Below are positions 18,277 through 25,236 of a DNA stretch of 64,000 nucleotides, one piece after another; positions within the stretch are counted from its first letter, which is position 1; each line of letters opens with the position of its first letter. Source of the stretch: an uncultured Latescibacterota bacterium. Lineage in GTDB: Bacteria > Latescibacterota > UBA2968 > UBA8231. Both the position numbers and the translations under genes were made by a program. Below the pieces are notes generated by a model that was not told the DNA's origin, searched no databases, and worked only from the letters and a program-made list of their open reading frames with translations. The stretch lies in NCBI GenBank assembly GCA_958295495.1, contig OY282352.1:1488001-1552000 (forward strand), in the 5' to 3' direction.

Positions 18277-19658
18277 CGACCTATCGATTGACCTTAGCCG
18301 CCCTCTGCTGCCTTTCGAGCGTCCTCCATGCCGAGGAGTGGGACCTGACCACGTGTCAGCGCGCCGCCGGCCAGCACAGCCCGCTGCTGGGGGCGGCGCG
18401 CGCCCGCTGGAACCAGCGGGCAGCGCACACCCGCCTCGACTATGCCGAGCAGCTTCCGACCCTCGGCCTGAACGCCGAGTACGCACGTAGCGAATTCGCC
18501 GACGCGCCCGAAGGCGACCAACGCGCGCTTTTCTTGCAAGCCCAGCAAGAGATCGTCCGCTACGGCGCCACTACCCCCGCGCGCTTTGCCGCCCAGCACC
18601 GGGAGCAGGCGGAAAAGGCGCGCTACCGCGAGACCATCATCGCCGTCGATAGCCAAGTGCGCCAAGCCTATTATCGCCTGCTGCTGACCCGCGACGAAAT
18701 CGCCAGCCGCGACGAGTTGCTCGCCTACTTCCGCGCTAAAATGGACCGGGTGCAAACGCGCCTCAACGCCGGCTTGGCGCGACCAGTGGAGTTGCACGAG
18801 GCCGAGCTAGAGGTGTTGGAGGAGCAGTCGCGGATCAACAACCTCCAGCGCACGCTGCGCGCCCTGCATCTGCAGCTATTCACCGAAGTCGGTCTGGTGG
18901 GCAAACGCTCGTTGCGCGCCATTGAGATCGTCGGTCCGCCCTACGAGCACCTCCAGCTTCTCGACCCCAGCGAAGCGGACTTGCCCGCCCTCGTTGAGGA
19001 AGCCCGCGCCAACCGGCCCCACCTGGCCGAACTCGTCTGGCAAATAGGCCAACAGCAGCACCAAGCGCGCAGTGTATTCTGGCAGTGGCTGCCCCACGTC
19101 GGCCTGCAACTGACCAAGGACTTCCAAGACACGGACCTCGGCTTGAACTGGAGCGGCAACGGCCAGACTTGGAAGGTGGTGGGGTCTGGGCGCCGGACGC
19201 TGGCCAGCCGGGGCTTGGAGCCCGCGCTGGACGTGGGCGAGGGCTGGCGCGTGATGGCCAACGTGTCGTTGCCTTTGTTCCAAGGCGGTCGGCGGTTGGC
19301 GCAGGGGGCCGCGGAGCGGGCCCGGCTCCACGAGTTGCGCCAAGACCGCGACGAGACCCGCAACTTGATTGAACTCGAAGTGGTCGAGGCGTTTTACGCC
19401 TTGAAAAGCCGGCGGGAAAACACCCAGCTTTTGCGCCGGCGCGCCGATGTGGCCCGCCAGCGGTTGGACACGGTCGAAGAGCTGTTTGAAAACGCGATGG
19501 GCAACCTCAACTTCGACGACCTCCGCCGCCAGCGGGCGGCTGTCAACGGCGCCGAGCAGAGCTATTTCACCGAGCGTTTGGCCTACATCTTCGCGGTTGA
19601 AGAGCTGCGGCGGATCCTGGGTCGGGCGCTCCAAAGCGAGTGGTACAAAACCCCTTGA
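18273..19658 (+). CDS. TolC-family outer-membrane efflux protein
   Basis: This is a 461-residue protein with a signal peptide (about 21 residues) and the long alternating helices typical of outer-membrane factor proteins (LETQLN-like repeats, for example KMDRVQTRLNAGLARPVELHEAELEVLEE). The second half repeats the pattern (ARQRLDTVEELFENAMGNLNFDD), as expected for the duplicated OEP fold. Such trimers form the outer-membrane channel of export systems. The start overlaps the upstream stop by ATGA, and the ABC ATPase starts 14 bases downstream, so the three genes are one operon. Confidence 0.88.
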   Translation: MTTYRLTLAALCCLSSVLHAEEWDLTTCQRAAGQHSPLLGAARARWNQRAAHTRLDYAEQLPTLGLNAEYARSEFADAPEGDQRALFLQAQQEIVRYGATTPARFAAQHREQAEKARYRETIIAVDSQVRQAYYRLLLTRDEIASRDELLAYFRAKMDRVQTRLNAGLARPVELHEAELEVLEEQSRINNLQRTLRALHLQLFTEVGLVGKRSLRAIEIVGPPYEHLQLLDPSEADLPALVEEARANRPHLAELVWQIGQQQHQARSVFWQWLPHVGLQLTKDFQDTDLGLNWSGNGQTWKVVGSGRRTLASRGLEPALDVGEGWRVMANVSLPLFQGGRRLAQGAAERARLHELRQDRDETRNLIELEVVEAFYALKSRRENTQLLRRRADVARQRLDTVEELFENAMGNLNFDDLRRQRAAVNGAEQSYFTERLAYIFAVEELRRILGRALQSEWYKTP

Positions 19659-19672
19659 GAAAGGATCGCCTC

Positions 19673-20395
19673 ATGTTGGAAATCATCGGACTTTCCAAGC
19701 ACTACGGGGACGTCAAAGCCGTCACCGACCTCAACCTGACCATCCAAGGCGGCGAGGTCTTCACCATGCTCGGAGCCAACGGCGCGGGCAAGACCACGAC
19801 CTTGATGGTCGCGTTGGGGTTCACCGAACCCACCCACGGCACGGTCAAGCTGTGCGGCATCGACATCACCGAGCAGCCCTTAGAGGCCAAAAAGCACGTG
19901 GCCTACGTCTCGGAAAACGTCATGCTCTACGGCAACTTCAGTGCGCGGCAGAACTTGGATTTCTTCACCCGCTTGAGCGGCCAGCCGTCCCAAGACGCTG
20001 CCCACTACGACCAGATCATGGCGCGGGTGGGCTTGCAACGGGAGGCGTTTGACCGGCGGGTCAAGGAGTTTTCCAAGGGGATGCGGCAGAAGCTGGGCAT
20101 TGCCATTGCCATTGCCAAGGACGCCCGCATCGTGTTGCTCGACGAGCCGACGTCGGGCTTGGATCCCAAGTCGGGGGCCGAGTTTTTGGAGTTGTTGGAC
20201 GAGTTGCGCGACGAGGGCAAGGCGATATGGATGACCACCCACGACGTGTTTCGCGCCCGGGTGATCGCCGACCGGCTCGGCATCATGGTCGAGGGTCATC
20301 TCGTCAAGATGCTCAGCCGCGACGAATTCCAAGAAGCCGACTTGGAGCGCCTCTACGTCGAGTACGTGGAGCGGCCCGTGCTGCCAGCGGCCTAG
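19673..20395 (+). CDS. ABC transporter ATP-binding protein (CcmA/NatA-like)
   Basis: This is a 240-residue ATPase. Walker A is GANGAGKTTT (about residues 35-44), the signature is FSKGMRQKLG, Walker B is RIVLLDEPTSGLD, and the switch His is in MTTHD. The closest functional class is ABC-2 type export. Normally a multi-span permease gene follows, but none does: the frame ends at 20395 and only sequence relics come next. Either the permease is encoded elsewhere or this operon has lost its 3' end. Confidence 0.93.
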   Translation: MLEIIGLSKHYGDVKAVTDLNLTIQGGEVFTMLGANGAGKTTTLMVALGFTEPTHGTVKLCGIDITEQPLEAKKHVAYVSENVMLYGNFSARQNLDFFTRLSGQPSQDAAHYDQIMARVGLQREAFDRRVKEFSKGMRQKLGIAIAIAKDARIVLLDEPTSGLDPKSGAEFLELLDELRDEGKAIWMTTHDVFRARVIADRLGIMVEGHLVKMLSRDEFQEADLERLYVEYVERPVLPAA

Positions 20396-20427
20396 GGGGC
20401 GGAGTAGTTGGCCGCTGGAGACGACCG

Positions 20428-20480
20428 AAGCAACTCTGCCCGACGAGGCTCTATCGCCAGATGCTGGTCATCCGCCGTTG
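20428..20480 (+). repeat. Partial duplicate of the E1-alpha 5' end
   Basis: This segment matches 21627-21694 almost base for base (AAGCA/GCTCTGCCCGAC, then CTCTATCGCCAGATGCTGGT and ATCCGCCG), but about 15 bases are missing between the two blocks. In this copy the frame is broken, so it is a relic, not a gene. Confidence 0.85.
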
Positions 20481-20608
20481 CCGTGCCCAGTACGTGTGGT
20501 CAGCATATCGCAACAGCCGCTCGCCGGACAGTCGCGACGACATTGGTGGGTACCCAAAAGGAACCTATTTCCGAGTCGATAACGCTCGAAAAGCTGTTGC
20601 CGCAAGTC

Positions 20609-20638
20609 GAGCGCGAACAATTGTGCAAATCTCTTGAG
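20609..20638 (+). repeat. 30-bp repeat, copy A (copy B at 21564-21593)
   Basis: Both copies begin GAGCGCGAACAATTG and end CTTGAG, with four differences between them, and both are followed within a few bases by ATTCGCC. They lie on either side of the toxin-antitoxin pair. Confidence 0.8.
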
Positions 20639-20851
20639 AAGAATTCGCCTACGTGGCGGGAAGAATAGGAAACTATTGCCGCGCATTTCCACTATGCCTT
20701 TGCCGACGCGCAAGAAGACGAGGCCGAGCGCGATTTCGATGCGGCCCTTGCAGCGGTAAGACGCGAGCGAACCTGAGCGTCGGTGGCGCGTTTATCGGGC
20801 GACATCAGCCTTTGAATTGTCCTGCCTGCACATACCGTCTATATTGTAGGC

Positions 20852-21109
20852 ATGACAGAGAAACAGACGCAATACACCATCAGGAAAGTGCCGGCGCGAC
20901 TAGATCGGGAACTCAGAAGGCGGGCCGGCGAAGAACACAAGAGCCTCAACGAAATGGCACTGTGGGCACTCGAGCGCGGCTTGGGCTTGTCGGACCAAGA
21001 AGTGCGCCACCACGACCTAGACGATTTGGCCGGCACTTGGGTGGAAGACCCGGCCTTCGACCGGGCCATCGAAGCCATGGACCAAGTAGATCCCGACCTT
21101 TGGCCGTGA
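20852..21109 (+). CDS. Ribbon-helix-helix antitoxin (FitA/VapB-like)
   Basis: This is an 85-residue protein. The N-terminal ribbon-helix-helix is visible as YTIRKVPARLDRELRRRAGE followed by KSLNEMALWALERGLG. The acidic, Trp-containing tail (DDLAGTWVEDPAFDRAIEAM) should wrap the toxin's active site. The toxin frame starts inside its stop codon (GTGA). Together they form a type II toxin-antitoxin pair, and the antitoxin should also repress its own promoter. Confidence 0.85.
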   Translation: MTEKQTQYTIRKVPARLDRELRRRAGEEHKSLNEMALWALERGLGLSDQEVRHHDLDDLAGTWVEDPAFDRAIEAMDQVDPDLWP

Positions 21110-21492
21110 AGCTCGCCCTCGATACCAACCGCTACCGCGATTTTTGCGTCGGCGATCCAGTCGTAGTGGACCGCATCCAACTTGCCGAGCAGGTCTTCCT
21201 GCCCTTTGTCACCTTGGCCGAATTGTACGCCGGTTTCCAATGCGGCACCCAAGCACGCAAAAATGAACGCATCCTGCTGAGCTTTCTCAATCGGCCTCGG
21301 GTATCTGTTCTCTATGCTGGCGAGGCCACAACGCGGCACTATGCCCAACTCTTTTATCAGTTGCGTCAGCAGGGTACGCCCATTCCCACCAACGATATCT
21401 GGATTGCCGCGCTCGTGGTTGAACACGGCCTGCAACTCTTTTCCCGAGACCAACACTTTGAGCACCTGCCGCATCTGCTGCGCGTCCATTGA
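21106..21492 (+). CDS. vapC: PIN-domain ribonuclease toxin (VapC/FitB-like)
   Basis: This is a 128-residue PIN protein with the four acidic active-site positions in place: D in LALDTNRY, E in LAELYAGF, D in TNDIWIAAL and D in FSRDQHF. VapC toxins cut tRNA or rRNA when the antitoxin is degraded. GTG at 21106 is chosen because it overlaps the antitoxin stop, although the frame is open far upstream. Confidence 0.88.
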   Translation: MKLALDTNRYRDFCVGDPVVVDRIQLAEQVFLPFVTLAELYAGFQCGTQARKNERILLSFLNRPRVSVLYAGEATTRHYAQLFYQLRQQGTPIPTNDIWIAALVVEHGLQLFSRDQHFEHLPHLLRVH

Positions 21493-21563
21493 TTGGCCGC
21501 CCGTCGGTCGCGTCTGGCGTTGTCGATGCAATACAAGACGCTGGCGCTGTGGTGCCAGCAAAC

Positions 21564-21593
21564 GAGCGCGAACAATTGCGTAGATCCCTTGAG
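21564..21593 (+). repeat. 30-bp repeat, copy B (copy A at 20609-20638)
   Basis: This is the second copy of the GAGCGCGAACAATTG...CTTGAG sequence. It lies 18 bases upstream of the E1-alpha start. Its position suggests the 5' flank of the dehydrogenase operon was duplicated before or during arrival of the toxin-antitoxin pair. Confidence 0.8.
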
Positions 21594-21610
21594 TTTCTAT
21601 ATTCGCCGCC

Positions 21611-22609
21611 ATGCCTACCTCAACCCAAGCAGCTCTGCCCGACAAGGATACCTGTCTGGCCCTCTATCGCCAGATGCTGGTCATCCGCCGCTGCGAAGAG
21701 CAGCTCGCCCGGTCCTACCAAGCCGGCCTGATCCCTGGTGCTTGCCATACGTACGTCGGCGAGGAAGCGATCGCCACCGGCGTTTGCGCCCACCTCAACG
21801 ACGACGACGCGGTTTTTAGCACGCATCGCGGCCACGGCCACGCCCTCGCCAAAGGCGTACCGCCCAAGGAGCTAATCGCCGAGCTTTTTGGCAAAGCCAC
21901 GGGGTGCTCGCAGGGGCGCGGTGGCTCCATGCACCTTTTTTCGCCGCAAGTGGGGATGATGGGCACCAGCGGTATCGTCGGCCCCTGCATCCTCCAAGCT
22001 GCTGGCGCTGGCTACTCCTTCAAGCTCTTGGGCGTCCCCAAGGTCGGCGTGGCCTTCTTTGGCGACGGGGCGGTCGCCAACGGTGCCTTCCACGAGGGCA
22101 TCAACCTGGCGACTAATTGGCAGTTGCCGGTGCTCTTCGTCTGCGAAAACAACCTCTACGCCACCGAAGTGGCCTTTGCCGACACCACCCGCAATCCGCA
22201 GGTGGCCAACCGCGCCGCGGCTTACGGACTGCCCGGCATCGCCCTCGACGGCAATGACCTAGCTGGGGTGTACGCGGCAGCCGGCGAAGCGATAACCCGC
22301 GCCCGCCAAGGCGGCGGCCCAACCCTCATCGAGTGCAAGACCTACCGCACCCGGCCACACGCCGAGGGAATGCGCGACGGAGGCTACCGCTCCACCGAGG
22401 AAATCGACGAGTGGAAAGAGCGCGACCCCATCCCGGCCTTTGCCCACCGGCTACTAGCGGCCGGCCACGCCCGCCAAGAAGAACTCAACGCGATCGCAGC
22501 GGACGTCACCGCCCTGATTGCCGAGGCCCTGCAATTTGCCCACGACAGCCCGTGGCCCGACCCGGCCACCGTGGCCGACCACGTCTTTAGCCAAAGGGGC
22601 GGCGCGTAA
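21611..22609 (+). CDS. Thiamine-dependent 2-oxoacid (pyruvate/acetoin) dehydrogenase E1 alpha
   Basis: This is a 332-residue protein. The TPP/Mg motif is GDGAVANGAFHEGINLATNWQLPVLFVCENN split around GDG...NN. The HRGHGHALAKG and GRGGSMHLF segments are typical of the acetoin/pyruvate E1-alpha branch. With the beta chain it decarboxylates a 2-oxoacid or cleaves acetoin and transfers the acyl group to lipoyl-E2. The beta gene overlaps the stop (TAATG), so expression is coupled. Confidence 0.93.
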   Translation: MPTSTQAALPDKDTCLALYRQMLVIRRCEEQLARSYQAGLIPGACHTYVGEEAIATGVCAHLNDDDAVFSTHRGHGHALAKGVPPKELIAELFGKATGCSQGRGGSMHLFSPQVGMMGTSGIVGPCILQAAGAGYSFKLLGVPKVGVAFFGDGAVANGAFHEGINLATNWQLPVLFVCENNLYATEVAFADTTRNPQVANRAAAYGLPGIALDGNDLAGVYAAAGEAITRARQGGGPTLIECKTYRTRPHAEGMRDGGYRSTEEIDEWKERDPIPAFAHRLLAAGHARQEELNAIAADVTALIAEALQFAHDSPWPDPATVADHVFSQRGGA

Positions 22610-23586
22610 TGCCCGAACTCACGTACGTGGAAGCGGCGCACCAAGCCCTAGCCGAGGAGATGGCGCGCGACGAGACCATTTTCGTCGTCGGCGAGGGCAT
22701 TGGTCCGCGCGGCGGCAACTTCAACACCACCACCGGCCTCTTCGATCTGTACGGCCCGGAGCGCCTGCGCGACACCCCGATATGCGAGCGCGGCTTCGTT
22801 GGTCTGTGCGCCGGCGCGGCCATGACCGGCACGCGGCCCGTCGTGGATTTCATGTTCTTGGACTTCATTCTCGATGCGTTCGGCGAACTGGTCAACCAGA
22901 TCGCCAAGATGCAGTACATGAGCAGTGGCCGCTTGAAAATGCCCATCGTCCTGCGCGGCTGCATTGGCGTCGGCGGCGCGGCCGCTACTCATCACTCGGG
23001 CAATTATTATCCGATCTTTACGCATCTGCCTGGCTTCAAGGTCGCGGTGCCGTCCAACCCGTACGACGCCAAGGGCCTGCTCAAGACGGCCCTGCGCGGC
23101 GACGACCCGGTGCTCTTCCTCGAACACAAGTCCTTGCTCAACACTCGCGGTCGAGTTCCGGCAGAGGAGTACTGCATCCCCTTTGGCCAAGCGGCCGTGT
23201 GCCGCCGGGGCGAGCACCTGACCGTCGTGGCTTTGACGACCATGATACCCGAGACGCTTCAAGTCGCCGCGGCCCTATCCGGCGAGGGCATCTCGGTCGA
23301 AGTCATCGACCCCCGCACTACGTCCCCCCTCGACATCGACGCGGTGCTCGAATCCGTCCGCCGGACGGGCCGCCTGCTGATCGCCGACGAGACCTTTGCC
23401 CCCTGCGGCATGGGCGCGGAAATCGCCGCCGCAGTGGTGGACCGGGCCTTCGACGATCTCGACGCGCCAGTGCGCCGCCTCAACGGCGCGCACGTGCCCA
23501 CCCCGTACAGCGCACCCTTAGAGGCCGCGGTCGCGCCCAACAGGAAGGACATAGAACGGGCCATCCGCGATCTGATGGCCGAGTAG
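22609..23586 (+). CDS. 2-oxoacid (pyruvate/acetoin) dehydrogenase E1 beta
   Basis: This is a 325-residue transketolase-like beta chain. ERGFVGLCAGAAMTG, FMFLDFILDAFGELVNQ and SGRLKMPIVLRG are conserved blocks of the E1-beta family. EVIDPRTTSPLDIDAVLESVRRTGRLLIADE is the C-terminal transketolase domain signature. It pairs with the alpha chain to form the alpha2beta2 E1 enzyme. The E2 gene starts 10 bases downstream. Confidence 0.94.
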   Translation: MPELTYVEAAHQALAEEMARDETIFVVGEGIGPRGGNFNTTTGLFDLYGPERLRDTPICERGFVGLCAGAAMTGTRPVVDFMFLDFILDAFGELVNQIAKMQYMSSGRLKMPIVLRGCIGVGGAAATHHSGNYYPIFTHLPGFKVAVPSNPYDAKGLLKTALRGDDPVLFLEHKSLLNTRGRVPAEEYCIPFGQAAVCRRGEHLTVVALTTMIPETLQVAAALSGEGISVEVIDPRTTSPLDIDAVLESVRRTGRLLIADETFAPCGMGAEIAAAVVDRAFDDLDAPVRRLNGAHVPTPYSAPLEAAVAPNRKDIERAIRDLMAE

Positions 23587-23596
23587 GAGCAAGGGC

Positions 23597-24676
23597 ATGG
23601 CCGAGGCAATCGCAATGCCCCGCTTGGGGTGGACCATGAAGGAGGGCACCCTCGTCGAGTGGCTCAAAGCCGACGGCGACGCAGTCGAGGCGGGCGAAAT
23701 CCTCTTTACGGTGGAAAGCGACAAAGCCCTCAACGAGATCGAAACCTTTTCTGGCGGCATCCTACGCATCCCTTCGGACGTGCCCCAACCCGGCGATACC
23801 GTGCCGGTGGGCACCCTGTTGGGCTATCTGTTGCAGCCCGGCGAGGAAATGCCGGCGAGGCCAGTAGCAGCGCCGCCCAAAGTAGCCCCCGCCCCCGCCC
23901 CTGCCGAGCCGAGCCGCTCTCCCACATCGGCGCCGGCGGCTCCTGTTCCTAGACGAACCAAAACTCCTACTATCAGCCCCCGCGCCCGCCGGATCGCCGC
24001 CGAACTCGGCGTTGAGTGGCCCGTGCTCCAAGGCAGCGGGCGCACGGGTCGGATCGTCGAGCGCGATGTCCGTGCCGCCGCACGATCCCGGCACCTAGCA
24101 CGTGCGACCCTGACGACCGAAGCAGACGCCACCGAGTTGGTGGCTCTACGCGCTCGGTTCAAGGCGGCCCAGGGCCCGGCCGCGCCTACGTACAACCACC
24201 TATTCGCCAAAATGACGGCCGTCGCTCTGGTGCGCCATCCTCTCGGGTCGGGCCGGGCCGTTCATCTCGGCTTGGTCGTGGATACCCCCGACGGCTTGGT
24301 GGTGCCGGTCCTCCGCGACGCAGACGCCAAGAGCCTCGCGCAACTCGCCGCCGAAGCCCGCGACCTAACCTTTCGGGCACGTCGCCGCACCTTGCCGCCG
24401 GCCGCGACCAAGGGCGCGACCTTTGCTATTGCCAACTTGGGGTTGTATGGAATCGACGCCTTTGCGCCGATGACCTATCAGACGCAAGGGGCGTTTTTGG
24501 GAATGGGTCGGATCGCAGCCAAGCCGGCCGTCTATCAAGGTCAGGTCGTGCCGAGAGCGCTGATGGCCCTAAACCTGACCTTCGACGACCGAGTGCTAGA
24601 TAGCGGCTTGGCCGCCCGCTTTTTGGGCCAGATGCGGGCCTTTGTCGAGCAGCCGGAGTTGTGGTTGCGGGAGTAG
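23597..24676 (+). CDS. Lipoyl-bearing E2 acyltransferase-like subunit with altered active site
   Basis: This is a 359-residue protein, short for an E2. The lipoyl domain carries K43 in ESDKAL. A Pro/Ala linker follows, then a peripheral subunit-binding domain (SPRARRIAAELGVEWPVLQGSGRTGRIVERDV in pieces), then the catalytic domain. The expected C-terminal HRxxDG is DDRVLDS: D331 replaces the catalytic His and S336 the Gly. The protein can still carry lipoate and bind E1/E3, but acyl transfer to CoA by the normal mechanism is doubtful. No E3 (dihydrolipoyl dehydrogenase) gene is nearby. Confidence 0.88.
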   Translation: MAEAIAMPRLGWTMKEGTLVEWLKADGDAVEAGEILFTVESDKALNEIETFSGGILRIPSDVPQPGDTVPVGTLLGYLLQPGEEMPARPVAAPPKVAPAPAPAEPSRSPTSAPAAPVPRRTKTPTISPRARRIAAELGVEWPVLQGSGRTGRIVERDVRAAARSRHLARATLTTEADATELVALRARFKAAQGPAAPTYNHLFAKMTAVALVRHPLGSGRAVHLGLVVDTPDGLVVPVLRDADAKSLAQLAAEARDLTFRARRRTLPPAATKGATFAIANLGLYGIDAFAPMTYQTQGAFLGMGRIAAKPAVYQGQVVPRALMALNLTFDDRVLDSGLAARFLGQMRAFVEQPELWLRE

Positions 24677-24782
24677 GGGCTTGTCTTCTGTGGTGATAAT
24701 CACTACTTGAGCGACACTGCTGTGGATTTTCTTAATTGGTACACTATGTGAGTCAATATTCCCATCTCTCTCCGGCATTCCA

Positions 24783-25121
24783 TCACACCTCTTGCAAGAG
24801 AAGTTGCAGATCGAGTTTGTTGGTGCCTCCTATCGCATAATTGCTGGCCATGAAGGCGAGTTTTTGCCCGTCGTGCAGGGTGGCCAATGGTTCGGGTTCA
24901 AGCAGAGCAGTACCGAGCGAATTGTCCCACTTGCGGAATGTAATCGTCGCCCCATCGTTAGTCGGGGTAATATCCACGCCCGGCTCTTCCGATGTATTAT
25001 CGAATTTGATGTCTAAATCGAACTTCCATCCCTTGACATCTAGGGGAATACGGGCCGTCGAATTCTCTGGAATGAGAAGCGCGTAGTACCCCAACAGGTC
25101 TCCATCGCCGATCTTTACCAT
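24783..25121 (-). CDS. Small beta-rich protein of unknown function
   Basis: This is a 112-residue acidic protein without signal peptide or membrane segment. Alternating hydrophobic strands (ALLIPENSTARIPLDV, FDLDIKFDN, ATITFRKWDN, KLDLQLLLQ) suggest a beta sandwich. I do not recognise the family. It has GGAG upstream of the ATG and reads away from the E2 gene. Confidence 0.5.
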   Translation of the reverse strand: MVKIGDGDLLGYYALLIPENSTARIPLDVKGWKFDLDIKFDNTSEEPGVDITPTNDGATITFRKWDNSLGTALLEPEPLATLHDGQKLAFMASNYAIGGTNKLDLQLLLQEV

Positions 25122-25236
25122 TTGTCTTCTCCTTCCAAAAGTTTCCTATGTCGTGCGCCTACATTATCAAGGTTACTAACGGGCCTCGCGCCTTGTCAAA
25201 TTTGAGCGGGAGGTCGGGTCCCCCAAAAAATAGCCC

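Larger units (their letters stand above)
20396..20851. other. Gene-free gap, 456 bases, with relics
   Basis: The gap contains a degraded copy of the first codons of the E1-alpha gene (20428-20480). It also contains a 30-bp sequence (20609-20638) that recurs at 21564-21593 with four mismatches. The frame around 20,600 reads EREQLCKSLEKNS, while the later copy reads EREQLRRSLEFL, as if both came from the end of a small antitoxin-like protein. No intact gene is seen. Confidence 0.6.
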
